The notes: a model not told the origin generated them from the letters alone. A stretch of DNA of 64,000 bases from JBFMFR01 sp040752025 (GCA_040752025.1 JBFMFR010000038.1:1-64000), one strand, 5' to 3'; shown: positions 52,510-62,397, counted from the first letter of the stretch. Numbers and translations are program-made.

Positions 52510-53481
52510 ATGGAATATCGCAAATTGGGTCGAACTGGCCTCAAAGTTTCCGAGTTGTGCCTGGGCACAATGCAGTTCGGTTGGACGGCAGATGAACCCC
52601 TCTCTTTCCGTATTTTAGATGCCGCTTACCAGGCGGGCATCAATTTCATCGATACTGCCGATATCTACTCCATCTGGGCAGAAGGCAACCCCGGGGGTGT
52701 AGCAGAAACGGTGATCGGCAAATGGTTGAAGAAATCGGGGATACCTCGCCACCAGATAATCATCGCCACCAAAGTGCGCGGTCGTATGGGAGCAGGGCCG
52801 AACGATGAGGGACTTTCTCGCGCCCACATCCTCGATGCAGTTGAAGCATCTTTGCGCCGCCTGAACACAGATTATATTGACCTATACCAAACTCACTGGT
52901 TCGATGAAAACACAGCCATCGATGAAACCCTTCGAGCTCTGGATGATCTGGTGCGACAAGGCAAAGTGCGCTACTTAGGCAGCTCCAACTACCCAGCCTG
53001 GCGCCTGACCGAGGCTACCTGGATGTCGTCACTCCGCGGATTGGCTCGATATGACTCCTTGCAGCCGCATTACAATCTGGTGCACCGGGCCGAATTTGAG
53101 CGTGAACTCGCCGAGGTCTGCCAGGCTTACGGCATCGGCGTGATCCCCTACAGCCCGCTGGCAGGTGGGTTCCTGACCGGTAAATATCGCCCCGGTCGCC
53201 TGGCTGAAAGCGCCCGCGCTTCTGGAACCAGGCGCTATTTTACCGAGCGCAATTGGGCCTTGCTGGACGCCCTGGATAAGCTGGGGCAGGAAAAAGGTGG
53301 AGCATCCATCTCGCAAATTGCCCTGGCATGGCTGCTTGCAAACCCTTTGGTCACCAGCCCCATCATTGGCCCGCGCACCCTCGAGCAACTCACAGACAAC
53401 CTGGGCGCCTCCGGCCTGCGCCTGACTGCAGAAGAAAAAAAGGCGCTGGACGAAGCCAGCGACTGGAAGCAACCTGAGTAA
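52510..53481 (+). CDS. Aldo/keto reductase
   Basis: A 323-residue NADPH-dependent (beta/alpha)8 reductase. Catalytic residues can be assigned to Asp and Tyr in FIDTADIYS, Lys in IIATKVRG and His in YQTHWFDE. The family ending SPIIGPRTLEQLTDNLGA is clear. GGAGA lies about 7 nt before the ATG. Likely substrates are aldehydes or sugars. It is convergent with the HD-GYP gene, 8 bp apart. Confidence 0.93.
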   Translation: MEYRKLGRTGLKVSELCLGTMQFGWTADEPLSFRILDAAYQAGINFIDTADIYSIWAEGNPGGVAETVIGKWLKKSGIPRHQIIIATKVRGRMGAGPNDEGLSRAHILDAVEASLRRLNTDYIDLYQTHWFDENTAIDETLRALDDLVRQGKVRYLGSSNYPAWRLTEATWMSSLRGLARYDSLQPHYNLVHRAEFERELAEVCQAYGIGVIPYSPLAGGFLTGKYRPGRLAESARASGTRRYFTERNWALLDALDKLGQEKGGASISQIALAWLLANPLVTSPIIGPRTLEQLTDNLGASGLRLTAEEKKALDEASDWKQPE

Positions 53482-53489
53482 CACCGGGC

Positions 53490-54473
53490 TTATTCAAAAG
53501 TCTGCCTGATTTCATCCCAGGCGTCTAAAAAGGCCTGAACAACCTCAGGGTCATACTTCGTACCGCTGCCAGCTTCGATCTCGCTCTTTGCCAATTCGTA
53601 CGGCGAGGCTTGCTGGTACACACGCGCCGATGTCATCGCATCAAAAGAATCTGCCACTGAGACAATCCTGGCCCCCAATGGGATCTCTTCGCCAGCCAGG
53701 CCATCTGGATAACCTGTGCCATCCCAACGCTCATGATGGTGACGAATGATCGGAATGACCTGTGACAGGTAAGGCACGCTCTGCAGCAACTCCGCGCCCA
53801 CTACTGTGTGCTGTTTCATCTCCGCCCATTCCTGCATATCCAGTGGACCAGCCTTGGCAAGAATGCTTTCTGCGATGTAGATTTTCCCAATATCGTGGAG
53901 AATCGCGCCAAATTGTAGTGGTTTTATCTGTGCAACTGCCCATCCCATGTGCCGGGCGATCAAAACGCTGTAACTCATCACACGCTCAACGTGCCCGCGC
54001 GTATACTGATCGCGTAGTTCAATCGCATTTGAGAGCATGATCAGGCTGGCTTCATAAGCCTGCTCTAGCTGTGCCAGCATTATCTGCTGGTTGCGATCCA
54101 GGCGCGAGCGAATCGTTGCAACCAATTCCTGTCGATCTACTGGTTTGACCAGGTAATCCTCGACCCCCAGCTTCTTGCTGGCGAAAACGTCATCCCGCTC
54201 ACCGCGTGCAGTCAAGAATATGAAAGGTATCGTCACCCACTCCGGATGTGTACGCACAACATTGTAAAACTCAAAGCCATCCATCTCGGGCATCGAGATA
54301 TCTGAAAGGATCAGGTCTGGGAAGAGCTTCTCCATCTGCTGCAGCGCGTTCAGGCCGTGAATCGCGGAAACAACCTTGAAGCCCTCCGTCTCTAGCAGGA
54401 TTTGTAAGCCTTCACGCAGGATATCGTGATCTTCAACAACTAAAATCGTCGCATCTGACATACCATCATCCAA
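53490..54473 (-). CDS. Response regulator with HD-GYP phosphodiesterase domain
   Basis: A 327-residue regulator. An N-terminal receiver domain (Asp58 in ILSDISMPEMDG; Lys in YLVKPVD) is linked to an HD-GYP domain (about 150-320) with LHDIGKI, HHERWDGTGYPDGLAGEEIP and ADSFDAMTSARVY. Such proteins hydrolyse cyclic di-GMP on phosphorylation of the receiver. No GGDEF gene is found in the window. A second Met at 54461 is an alternative start. Confidence 0.93.
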   Translation of the reverse strand: MDDGMSDATILVVEDHDILREGLQILLETEGFKVVSAIHGLNALQQMEKLFPDLILSDISMPEMDGFEFYNVVRTHPEWVTIPFIFLTARGERDDVFASKKLGVEDYLVKPVDRQELVATIRSRLDRNQQIMLAQLEQAYEASLIMLSNAIELRDQYTRGHVERVMSYSVLIARHMGWAVAQIKPLQFGAILHDIGKIYIAESILAKAGPLDMQEWAEMKQHTVVGAELLQSVPYLSQVIPIIRHHHERWDGTGYPDGLAGEEIPLGARIVSVADSFDAMTSARVYQQASPYELAKSEIEAGSGTKYDPEVVQAFLDAWDEIRQTFE

Positions 54474-54587
54474 AGTCCCAAAATCGTATTGTCTCTATTC
54501 TAACGCAATTTTGCAAGCGCTGTTACAATATCTTTGGATGAATTACCAGCAAATTCCATGATTCCAAGAGGGTAGAGGCCTTCACAA

Positions 54588-55538
54588 ATGTCGATAAAAA
54601 TTCCCGAAAAAGCAGAGACGGTTCACACACTAGATTTGAATTTCCTGGGTTTACATGGCGTTATTGCCGCCTACTTGATCCCACACGCACAAGGTGCAAT
54701 CCTGATTGAAAGTGGGCCCGGCTCAACCCTGCCTGGCTTGCAAGCCGGCCTCCAGGACCTCGGGATGAGCGTGCAAGACATTACTGATTTATTCGTCACA
54801 CACATCCACCTGGATCACGCTGGCGCGGGCGGTTGGCTGGCCCGGCAAGGAACTCAAATCCATGTACATCCAGCCGGCGCACCTCACCTGCTCGATCCAG
54901 AAAAACTGCTTTCCAGTGCAACTCGCATTTATGGCGACAAAATGGATTTGCTGTGGGGCGAATTCCTGCCTGTGCCAGTTGAGCGCCTGTCGGTCATGGA
55001 ACATAACCAGGTGTTCGAGGTCGGAGGCGTAAAAATTCGCGCCCTGGATACTCCTGGACATGCCAACCATCATCTTGCTTATGTGTGTAACGGGATTTGC
55101 TTCAGCGGCGATGTCGGAGGTGTTCGTCTGGCTGGATACCGGCATCTGCGCCTGCCTACTCCTCCCCCTGAATTTCACCTCGAAACATGGCGGCAGAGTT
55201 TGAAGCTGCTCCAGGACGAGTTCGGGCGAGGATCATTCACTCGCCTGGCGCCCACGCATTTCGGCATCTTCCAGGATACAGATTGGCACCTGGCCGCGCT
55301 GGAGGGAACTCTCGATGAAATCGAACAATGGGTTTTAACTAACCTGCCTGCGGAACCATCCTTCGAGCAGCTCAACGCACAATTCCTGGAATGGACCCGC
55401 CAGCGCTCCTTAGCACAAGGCCTTCAAAACTCCGATTTTGACGCCTACGAAGCTGCAAACCCATCCTGGATGTCACCCCAGGGCATTCAACGTTACTGGC
55501 GTAAGTACCGCAAGGATGTTGAAAAGGCAAACCGCTAG
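54588..55538 (+). CDS. MBL-fold metallo-hydrolase
   Basis: A 316-residue metallo-beta-lactamase-fold hydrolase. The zinc motif VTHIHLDHAGAGGWLA is complete, HANHHLAYV and CFSGDVGGVRL give additional ligands, and TPGH precedes them. The C-terminal 100 residues are helical, as in glyoxalase II-like/QuiP-type hydrolases. The substrate is unknown. It precedes the sirtuin gene by 41 bp in the same orientation. Confidence 0.9.
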   Translation: MSIKIPEKAETVHTLDLNFLGLHGVIAAYLIPHAQGAILIESGPGSTLPGLQAGLQDLGMSVQDITDLFVTHIHLDHAGAGGWLARQGTQIHVHPAGAPHLLDPEKLLSSATRIYGDKMDLLWGEFLPVPVERLSVMEHNQVFEVGGVKIRALDTPGHANHHLAYVCNGICFSGDVGGVRLAGYRHLRLPTPPPEFHLETWRQSLKLLQDEFGRGSFTRLAPTHFGIFQDTDWHLAALEGTLDEIEQWVLTNLPAEPSFEQLNAQFLEWTRQRSLAQGLQNSDFDAYEAANPSWMSPQGIQRYWRKYRKDVEKANR

Positions 55539-55579
55539 CCCAGGTTGGGCTGTCCACACAAGGGCAGACAAGAGGCGCT

Positions 55580-56344
55580 ATGAAGAATCTGTCGATAGAC
55601 CAGTTGGAGCACTCTGAATTTGTAAACCGGTTGCGGACTGCGCGCAGTGTGGCCGTACTCACCGGAGCAGGCATCTCCGCTGAAAGCGGCGTGCCCACAT
55701 TCCGGGAGGCACAAATTGGTTTATGGGCGCGTTTTCGCCCAGAGGAACTGGCGACTCCACAAGCCTTCCGGAAAGATCCACGCCTGATTTGGGAATGGTA
55801 CACCTGGCGGCGCGAATTGGTCCAACAGGCCAGGCCCAATCCCGGGCACCTGGCCCTGGCAGCGATGGAAGAGCGGATACCAGTCTTTGCGTTGATCACC
55901 CAAAACGTAGATGGGCTGCACCAACTAGCAGGCAGCGGCAATCGCTTCCCGGTAATCGAACTACATGGCAATATTTGTCGCACAAAATGTTTCGAAGAGG
56001 ACATCCCGGTCGAAACCTGGGAAGAAACCGATCAAATCCCACCGCGTTGCCCCCGGTGCGGCGGGCCGCTGCGCCCTGATGTGGTCTGGTTCGGGGAGGC
56101 GCTGCCCCTCCAGGCCATCCAGGCCGCCTGGGAGGCTACCCAAACCTGTGAAATCTTCTTCTCGATTGGCACTTCCGGCTTGGTTGAGCCAGCCGCCTCG
56201 CTGCCGTTCATGGCTCTGAAAGCTGGCGCCAGCGTGGTCGAGGTCAACCCAAACGAAACACCGCTCACCTCACACGCTACTTATGTACTGAACGGACCGT
56301 CTGGGATAATTCTACCGGCCATCGTCAAAGCCATTTGGGGATAA
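55580..56344 (+). CDS. SIR2-type NAD-dependent deacylase (sirtuin, CobB-like)
   Basis: A 254-residue class III deacylase. Motifs are LTGAGISAESGVPTFRE, TQNVDGLHQLAG, the catalytic His in ELHGN, a Cys4 zinc site (CRTKCF and CPRCGG) and VWFGEALP. It removes acetyl or acyl groups from protein lysines using NAD. It lies 8 bp convergent to an EamA transporter gene. Confidence 0.95.
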   Translation: MKNLSIDQLEHSEFVNRLRTARSVAVLTGAGISAESGVPTFREAQIGLWARFRPEELATPQAFRKDPRLIWEWYTWRRELVQQARPNPGHLALAAMEERIPVFALITQNVDGLHQLAGSGNRFPVIELHGNICRTKCFEEDIPVETWEETDQIPPRCPRCGGPLRPDVVWFGEALPLQAIQAAWEATQTCEIFFSIGTSGLVEPAASLPFMALKAGASVVEVNPNETPLTSHATYVLNGPSGIILPAIVKAIWG

Positions 56345-56352
56345 GGATGCCT

Positions 56353-57138
56353 TTACCTGCGGTTTACCATCAAGGATTGCAGCGCGTCGTACCAGAAAAT
56401 ATACGCCAGCCCGGAGCAGAACACTCCCAGGAAGCCCACGCTCAACCAGCCCTCCCCAGGCAGTGCGCGCACCTCACTTAGGCCCGTTTGAGCGAGAAAC
56501 AACAGCGAACTGAACAGCCAGCCAAACATCATTACATAGAACATCATGCGCGTGGCTGGAAATTGCCGCAAGCCACGCCGTGACAGTGTAGAGAACACCG
56601 CCCAATTCAGAGCACTGATCAATACCAGGAAATCCCCAACCGTTCCGAAGCGTCCCTTCGCCAGCCCCCGCAGGTCACCCTGAGTGACCACCAGCAAAAC
56701 CCCTAACGCAGCCAACAGGATGCCAATCGCCTGCCTCAAAACCAGGCGCTCACCCAAAGCTGCCCAACCGAGCAAGGCCATAAAGATTGGCGTGGTAGCT
56801 ACAATCCAGGAGGTAGTTGTCGCCTGGGCAGTCTGCAAACCAGTGGACTGCAACCATTGGTGGAAAGTGATCCCCAAGAAGCCCAGCAGCGCCAGATAAG
56901 CCAGTTCTTTGCCCCCTGGGATAGCGAACTGGCGGCGCACAGCGGTAGCTGTCCCCAGGATCAACACGCCCATTCCAAAGCGCAGCCAGATCACCGTGGC
57001 TGGCGAAACAAAACCCAGGGCAACCTTGGTTGCTACAAAAGAAACCCCCCAGGCAATCACAGCCAGTAATACCTCAAGGACAGGAATCACGGCTGCTTTA
57101 GAAGAATGGGTCAGAATCCGTGCATGCGGCCCGCTCAC
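56353..57138 (-). CDS. EamA/DMT-family transporter
   Basis: A 261-residue membrane protein with about nine to ten hydrophobic segments. VLLAVIAWGVSFVATKVALG and ALNWAVFSTLSRRGLRQFP mark the two EamA halves. It is shorter than usual by about 30 residues at the C terminus, ending just after FWYDALQSLMVNRR. The start (GTG at 57138) lacks a clear ribosome site and is uncertain. The substrate is unknown. Confidence 0.75.
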   Translation of the reverse strand: MSGPHARILTHSSKAAVIPVLEVLLAVIAWGVSFVATKVALGFVSPATVIWLRFGMGVLILGTATAVRRQFAIPGGKELAYLALLGFLGITFHQWLQSTGLQTAQATTTSWIVATTPIFMALLGWAALGERLVLRQAIGILLAALGVLLVVTQGDLRGLAKGRFGTVGDFLVLISALNWAVFSTLSRRGLRQFPATRMMFYVMMFGWLFSSLLFLAQTGLSEVRALPGEGWLSVGFLGVFCSGLAYIFWYDALQSLMVNRR

Positions 57139-57159
57139 AGCGCGCTGGAATGGATAGTT

Positions 57160-57609
57160 CTAAAAGCCTCGCAGTAATGGGCGCGTCCAGGGGGTGCCCA
57201 ACAATACAACTACCAACATCAATGAAAACCAGATTGCCGCGCGCTGGTGTTTGGCAGCTGCTCCCTCTACTTTACGGGGTAAAATGCTCCCCAGGTGTGC
57301 AAAAACCACAGCCAGCACCATGTAAAAAACGTGCTCCAGGGCAAAGAAGCGCAGGTCAGGATTCCCCATGGCTGCGCCAAAGTTCTGGAAAGCGCTGCGC
57401 GTAAGCGGGCTGAAAAAGATATGCAATAGCAATCCGAGTAGAAATTGGATGTCGATCGCCATCCCAGTGAACATGCCCACCTGGCGATCTCGGCCTGTCC
57501 ATGCGCGTTTGCCAAACCACCCCAGGTAAGCGCGTACAACCGCCAGGATGGCCAGGATCAAAACGACCCAGCGAACCAGGTTATGTAAAGCTAATAAAAT
57601 CGGATACAT
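57160..57609 (-). CDS. Four-helix membrane protein of unknown function
   Basis: A 149-residue protein with four hydrophobic segments and several conserved-looking membrane His residues (HNLVRW, LLHIFF, EHVFYM, AHLGS), possibly a haem- or metal-binding cytochrome-b-like helical unit. The start at 57609 (MYPILLAL) is supported by GGAGG 9 nt upstream; the frame to 57657 includes unlikely sequence. It is upstream of the EamA gene on the same strand, separated by 21 bp. Confidence 0.7.
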   Translation of the reverse strand: MYPILLALHNLVRWVVLILAILAVVRAYLGWFGKRAWTGRDRQVGMFTGMAIDIQFLLGLLLHIFFSPLTRSAFQNFGAAMGNPDLRFFALEHVFYMVLAVVFAHLGSILPRKVEGAAAKHQRAAIWFSLMLVVVLLGTPWTRPLLRGF

Positions 57610-57673
57610 TGTAAGGCCTCCTGCAGCCATCAGACTAAAAATCGAATACTTACCCACCGGTCTGTAAACGAGC

Positions 57674-57700
57674 CAATCTTACCAAAACTAGGTAAGATTG
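57674..57700. promoter_or_regulatory. Operator-like dyad in the divergent spacer
   Basis: CAATCTTACC-AAAACTA-GGTAAGATTG is a perfect 10-bp inverted repeat with a 7-bp spacer, midway between the four-helix membrane protein and the class III aminotransferase genes. This length and spacing fit a dimeric repressor site; the regulator is unknown. Confidence 0.55.
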
Positions 57701-57824
57701 TCAATTTCCGCATTTGGTTGACGTTGGTGCGCGTGTATCCCTTATCTTGGATGCTGTTCTATGATAGGATTCGATACGTTGCCTCTCTCATTGAGGCCCA
57801 ATCCTTCTTTCACTTTGAGGAGCT

Positions 57825-59174
57825 ATGTTCGACATTCCCGACGCTGAAATCCTACCCCTTTGCCTGGAGCACGGCTTCTGGACCTGGTCAGCCCAGGCAA
57901 AAGTCACCCCCATCCCGGTCAAGCGCGCCCAAGGTGTGTATTTCTGGGACGTAAATGATAAACGCTACCTGGATCTGAACTCTATGGTGATGTGCGTCAA
58001 CATCGGTCATGGCGATGAGCGCGTGATCAACGCTATCATAGAGCAGGCCCGCCAGTTACCTTTCGCTGGCCCTCCAATGGCGACTCGCCCTCGCGCCATG
58101 CTGGGCAAGCTGCTGGCGGAGATCACCCCTGGCAATCTTAATCGCTTCCTGTTCACCCTGGGCGGGGCTGACGCCAACGAAAATGCCATCAAGTTGGCGC
58201 GCGCTTACACAGGCAAGCACAAGATCCTGGCGCGTTATCGCTCTTATCACGGCGCCTCGGCTGGGGCCATCGCCGCCACCGGCGATCCACGCCGGGTTGC
58301 CTGGGAACCCAATTTAATGACCGGCGTGGTGCATTTCCTCGATCCCTATCGCTATCGCTCCACCTTCCACCGCACCAATCCAGACATCTCGGAAGCAGAG
58401 TTTGCACAGGATTATCTCAATCACCTGGAGGAGATCATCCTGTATGAGGGGCCGGAGACCATCGCAGCGGTCCTGCTGGAGAGCGTCACCGGCACCAACG
58501 GTGTGATCATCCCGCCTGAGGGCTACCTGCAAGGCGTGCGCGCCCTGTGCGATCGCTACGGTATTTTGCTCATCGCCGATGAGGTCATGAGCGGCTTCGG
58601 ACGCACCGGCAAGTGGTTCGCTGTCGAGCATTGGGACGTGGCGCCAGACCTGATGACGATGGCCAAAGGCCTGACCTCTGCTTATGCCCCCCTGGGAGCC
58701 GTAGCCATGCGGCCGGAGATTGCCGAGTTTTTCAACGAACGCACTTTCCAGGGCGGGCTAACTTATAACGCGCATCCCATCTCACTGGCGGCGGCGATTG
58801 CCAACATCCAGGTGATGCAAGCGGATCACCTGGTGGAGAGGGCAGCGGCGATGGGGCCGGTGCTGCACCGCATGTTAGCCGACCTGGGCGAGCAGCACCC
58901 TTCGGTTGGCGAAGTCCGTTCGATCGGCCTGTTCGGCATCCTGGAGTTGGTACGCGATCGCCGTACCCGGGAGCCGCTGGCGCCCTTCAATAGCAACAGC
59001 CCGGAAATGCTTGCCGTGCGCAAGTATTTGCTCGATCACGGGGTGTACGTGTACTCCCACTGGCATACCATCCTGATTATCCCACCCCTGATCATCACCG
59101 AAGAACAACTGGCGCAGGGCTTCGCCGTGCTGGACCAGGCGCTGCAGATCAGCGATGCGGCGGTAAAAGCCTGA
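57825..59174 (+). CDS. Class III aminotransferase
   Basis: A 449-residue PLP-dependent transaminase. The fold-type I signature is seen in LLIADEVMSGFGRTGKWFA, and the PLP-binding Lys is in MTMAKGLTSAYAPLGAVA. ARYRSYHGASAGAIAATGDPRR and the N-terminal GHGDERVINAIIEQAR match taurine/beta-alanine-pyruvate type aminotransferases. A GAGGAG site precedes the ATG. The next gene begins 15 bp after the stop. Confidence 0.92.
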   Translation: MFDIPDAEILPLCLEHGFWTWSAQAKVTPIPVKRAQGVYFWDVNDKRYLDLNSMVMCVNIGHGDERVINAIIEQARQLPFAGPPMATRPRAMLGKLLAEITPGNLNRFLFTLGGADANENAIKLARAYTGKHKILARYRSYHGASAGAIAATGDPRRVAWEPNLMTGVVHFLDPYRYRSTFHRTNPDISEAEFAQDYLNHLEEIILYEGPETIAAVLLESVTGTNGVIIPPEGYLQGVRALCDRYGILLIADEVMSGFGRTGKWFAVEHWDVAPDLMTMAKGLTSAYAPLGAVAMRPEIAEFFNERTFQGGLTYNAHPISLAAAIANIQVMQADHLVERAAAMGPVLHRMLADLGEQHPSVGEVRSIGLFGILELVRDRRTREPLAPFNSNSPEMLAVRKYLLDHGVYVYSHWHTILIIPPLIITEEQLAQGFAVLDQALQISDAAVKA

Positions 59175-59189
59175 TCTTGCTATCTGGCA

Positions 59190-60644
59190 GTGAGCGACAT
59201 CCCGCCCCTGTTCTTAGAAAACATGCAAAGCCTGTTGGGCGATGCGTATCCTGCCTTCCTGGCAAGCTACAATGATCCGCCCATAACCGGTTTACGGGCG
59301 AACACCTTGAAAATCACCCCACAGGCTCTGGCAGAACGCCTGCCTTTCACCCTGGAGCGCCTGCCGTGGTCTCCAGCAGGGTTCCGGCTCAGTGAAAGGC
59401 AGGCTGTACCAGGCAAGCACCCTTACCACGCCGCCGGCCTGTACTACCTGCAAGAGCCCTCTGCGATGGCGGTGGCAGAAGCGCTCGCCCCCCAGCCTGG
59501 GGAGCGCGTCCTGGACTTGTGCGCGGCCCCAGGCGGCAAATCCACCCACCTGGCAGCGCTCATGGAGAACCAGGGGCTGCTGGTCGCCAATGAAATCCAC
59601 CCGCAGCGGGTGTGGGAACTGGCAGAGAACCTGGAACGTTGGGGGGCATCCAACGTGGCGATCGCCAACGAAAGCCCGGCGCGTTTGGCACAATCTTTCG
59701 ATGCGTTTTTTGACCGGGTGTTGGTAGACGCTCCCTGTTCAGGAGAGGGCATGTTCCGCAAGAGCCAGACAGCTCGCCAGGAATGGACACCCGAGTTGGT
59801 ACAGCGTTGTGCCATACGCCAAAAAGCCATCCTGGAAGATGCCCTGAGCATGGTGCGTCCTGGCGGTTGGTTGGTTTATGCAACCTGCACCTTCAACCCA
59901 GACGAGAACGAAAGGGTGATCGCCAGCCTGCTGGAGGCAAATCCGCAGTTCGAGCTGGTAGCCATCCCCCCCTTTCCCGGCAGCCAGCCAGGCAAAACCG
60001 AATGGCTTGCAGCGGATTCACCGCCCGCCCAGGTTGGAGGCTGCCTGCGCTTATGGCCTCACCACTGCATGGGAGAGGGGCACTTCCTGGCTTTGCTGCG
60101 CCGCCAACCAGTGCAGGACCCGCAGGCGAACGATACCCACCCATCCAGTTACCTGGCAAAAGCTCGCCATATGAAAGGGCCCAACACAGGCGCCAGCGCA
60201 TCTGCCATCCAACTCTTCGAGCAATTCTGCCGGGAGCATCTCACCCTCAATCCCGCGGCAGAGCAAACTGCACAACAACGCCTGCAAGTATCCGGCACCT
60301 ATCTGTATGCGCTGCCACAGGATCTGCCCAACCTGGGTGACTTACGCCTGATCCACCCCGGGCGATGGTTGGGCAGCCTGCACACTGGCAAAACCCGGCG
60401 GCAAGAGCGTTTCATACCCTCACACGCCCTGGCGATGAGCCTGCGCCCCGAGAACTGCCAGCAGGTTATCAACCTCTCAGCAGACGACCCGCAAATACGG
60501 ACCTACCTGCACGGGGGAACCTGGCAACAGCAGGGTAAAGACGGCTGGGCGCTGGTTTGTGTGGACGAATTTCCCCTGGGTTGGGCAAAACGTGTCCAGG
60601 GGCAGATCAAGAATTATTACCCGCGCGGCCTGCGCTGGCTTTGA
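59190..60644 (+). CDS. RsmF-like rRNA (cytosine-C5)-methyltransferase (NOL1/NOP2/Sun)
   Basis: A 484-residue RNA m5C methyltransferase. SAM-binding segments are VLDLCAAPGGKSTHLAALM and DAPCSGEGMFRK (Cys of motif IV), with ATCTFNPDENE (motif VI Cys). The C-terminal 180 residues form the PUA-like region seen in RsmF/YebU. The start is GTG at 59190; no ATG with a good ribosome site is nearby. Its 3' end overlaps the convergent 587-residue gene by 28 nt. Confidence 0.92.
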   Translation: MSDIPPLFLENMQSLLGDAYPAFLASYNDPPITGLRANTLKITPQALAERLPFTLERLPWSPAGFRLSERQAVPGKHPYHAAGLYYLQEPSAMAVAEALAPQPGERVLDLCAAPGGKSTHLAALMENQGLLVANEIHPQRVWELAENLERWGASNVAIANESPARLAQSFDAFFDRVLVDAPCSGEGMFRKSQTARQEWTPELVQRCAIRQKAILEDALSMVRPGGWLVYATCTFNPDENERVIASLLEANPQFELVAIPPFPGSQPGKTEWLAADSPPAQVGGCLRLWPHHCMGEGHFLALLRRQPVQDPQANDTHPSSYLAKARHMKGPNTGASASAIQLFEQFCREHLTLNPAAEQTAQQRLQVSGTYLYALPQDLPNLGDLRLIHPGRWLGSLHTGKTRRQERFIPSHALAMSLRPENCQQVINLSADDPQIRTYLHGGTWQQQGKDGWALVCVDEFPLGWAKRVQGQIKNYYPRGLRWL

Positions 60645-62380
60645 ACACGAGCCTTTTCCAACCGAAAAATGCGCCGCAGGATCGCCAGCGAAACTGCATA
60701 AGTGGAGTCCATGCCAAAATACGACAGGTTGCCAGCTCCCAGGTTCTTGCCCTTTCCCAGAGGCGTATCCGAAGCGTAGTGCAAAATTCCTAAATCGAAC
60801 GGCAGCCCGTACAAGTTGACCAACTCATCAATCGGATGGCGCTTGGGCCGGTACATTTCGTAAACCGCCGAGAGGTAGGGTCCGGCTTCCATCTCAATCA
60901 CTGTATAGCCTTCTCGATAGAAAACATCCATATAGTGGGCGTTTTGCAGAAATGTACCGAGCACCGAGACGGATTTTTGGTTATCCAGCACGGTGCCATA
61001 AACCAGATCCTGAGCCACATCCGCCGACGAGAAACAGTTGGCATACAAATACGTGTTGCGCGACTGCTCATCGTGCACCACATTCGAGATCATCACATCG
61101 CCAACGACTGCGTTCAGGGTGGCTGCTTTGCCCATCACGTAAACTCCCAACACGGAGCCAACCTGGGAAGCGACTTCAGCCAGCAAATTGAACGCCGACA
61201 GCCCCAGCGGGTAGTCGATGTTCAGAATGACTGCATCGCTTTCTGCCAGCCAGGAGGCCGCCCCAGAAGCTTCCGCCAACCCCGGGCCATTGAAGTGCAG
61301 CCGCCCATCGAACCAGGCCGGGTTCAACCGGGATAGTTCGAAAACTTGCGCCTCGACATCAAAAGAGCGCTGGCTGGGGACGCGCAAAATATTCAATTCC
61401 TGCTCGCATAACCGCTGTTCTTCGATAGAGTCGCGGCCCTGCGACGCTTGCTGGTACTTCTTCAAAAGGTAGTAAAGGAAATTCTCACGGCTGGATGCCG
61501 CCTGGCCTCCCTGGATGTCTGCCCACTCAGCCAACAACTGAACATTATGCGTTTGCTCCAGGAAGCGCGCCAAAATTTCCTGCTGGTTCAAAGCAAAGCC
61601 ACTCAGGATATTCACCAGGCTGTGCGTATTGCTGGAAACGAAGTAAACCGGCCGCTCATACAGAAATGGCGCAGCCTGAGCGATATTATCCCACCAATCG
61701 TGGGTCGCCCGCCGGTATTCGATGAGAGACCCGCTGAGAAGCTGCAAGCGCAGATTGAGCGGCGCGGCGGCTATTTTCTCCAGATAGCTTTCAAAATCAT
61801 CCCCCCAAATCATCTGCAGTCGATCCACATCTTCCGGCAAGATGCCCAATACCTGCGCCAGCCGGGTGTGGGCAACAGGCTCCCCCAGCAGTTCATCTGA
61901 CAGATCATTCCAGGGCGTTACCGGCAGCCTCTCTTGCAAGCGCAAGTGGAGCTTGTTCCATTCGATCTGGTAGGCTGCCAGCAAGGGGACGATATCATCG
62001 ATATCCGAGCGGCTGGCGATAAAGCAGGCCAATATCTCCTTGCCATCGAAAAAGCAGCGGCGGCGCCTGGCCAGCGCAAACACCTCTTGCCAGGCGCTCA
62101 CCTCGCCGTAGCCAGCGCGCTCGAAAACCCTGGCGCTCTGACCGAGCACGATCAACTGCACATCCGCCATACAGGCTGGCAGCCGCAACTGGCAGTAAAT
62201 AAAAGCAGCCATATCACTGCCCAGGTCGCGCGCTCCAGGGTGCAGCAGCGATTTCATCCCGGCGTGCGCTTCTTCCAACGTGCGGATCTTCACCTCAGCC
62301 GAAGAGCGCAGCAGCGAATAGTAAGTACGCTGGTAGAGCTCGATCTCCTCAGAGCCAGTGCTGGGAACCGTTCTTTCCAT
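60617..62380 (-). CDS. Uncharacterised protein with nucleoside-phosphorylase-like C-terminal part
   Basis: A 587-residue soluble protein. The N-terminal 340 residues are helical and not recognised. The C-terminal part contains GVYVMGKAATLNAVVGDVMI, VEMEAGPYL-like YTVIEMEAGPYLSAVYEMY and DTPLGKGKNL, which resemble the purine-nucleoside-phosphorylase/MTA-nucleosidase fold (glycine-rich strand, GDV and the MEA motif). Nothing here proves activity. The start ATG has no clear ribosome site and lies 17 bp after the preceding gene, so coupled translation is likely. Confidence 0.6.
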   Translation of the reverse strand: MERTVPSTGSEEIELYQRTYYSLLRSSAEVKIRTLEEAHAGMKSLLHPGARDLGSDMAAFIYCQLRLPACMADVQLIVLGQSARVFERAGYGEVSAWQEVFALARRRRCFFDGKEILACFIASRSDIDDIVPLLAAYQIEWNKLHLRLQERLPVTPWNDLSDELLGEPVAHTRLAQVLGILPEDVDRLQMIWGDDFESYLEKIAAAPLNLRLQLLSGSLIEYRRATHDWWDNIAQAAPFLYERPVYFVSSNTHSLVNILSGFALNQQEILARFLEQTHNVQLLAEWADIQGGQAASSRENFLYYLLKKYQQASQGRDSIEEQRLCEQELNILRVPSQRSFDVEAQVFELSRLNPAWFDGRLHFNGPGLAEASGAASWLAESDAVILNIDYPLGLSAFNLLAEVASQVGSVLGVYVMGKAATLNAVVGDVMISNVVHDEQSRNTYLYANCFSSADVAQDLVYGTVLDNQKSVSVLGTFLQNAHYMDVFYREGYTVIEMEAGPYLSAVYEMYRPKRHPIDELVNLYGLPFDLGILHYASDTPLGKGKNLGAGNLSYFGMDSTYAVSLAILRRIFRLEKARVQSQRRPRG

Positions 62381-62397
62381 AATCGAATAGGAAGCGT

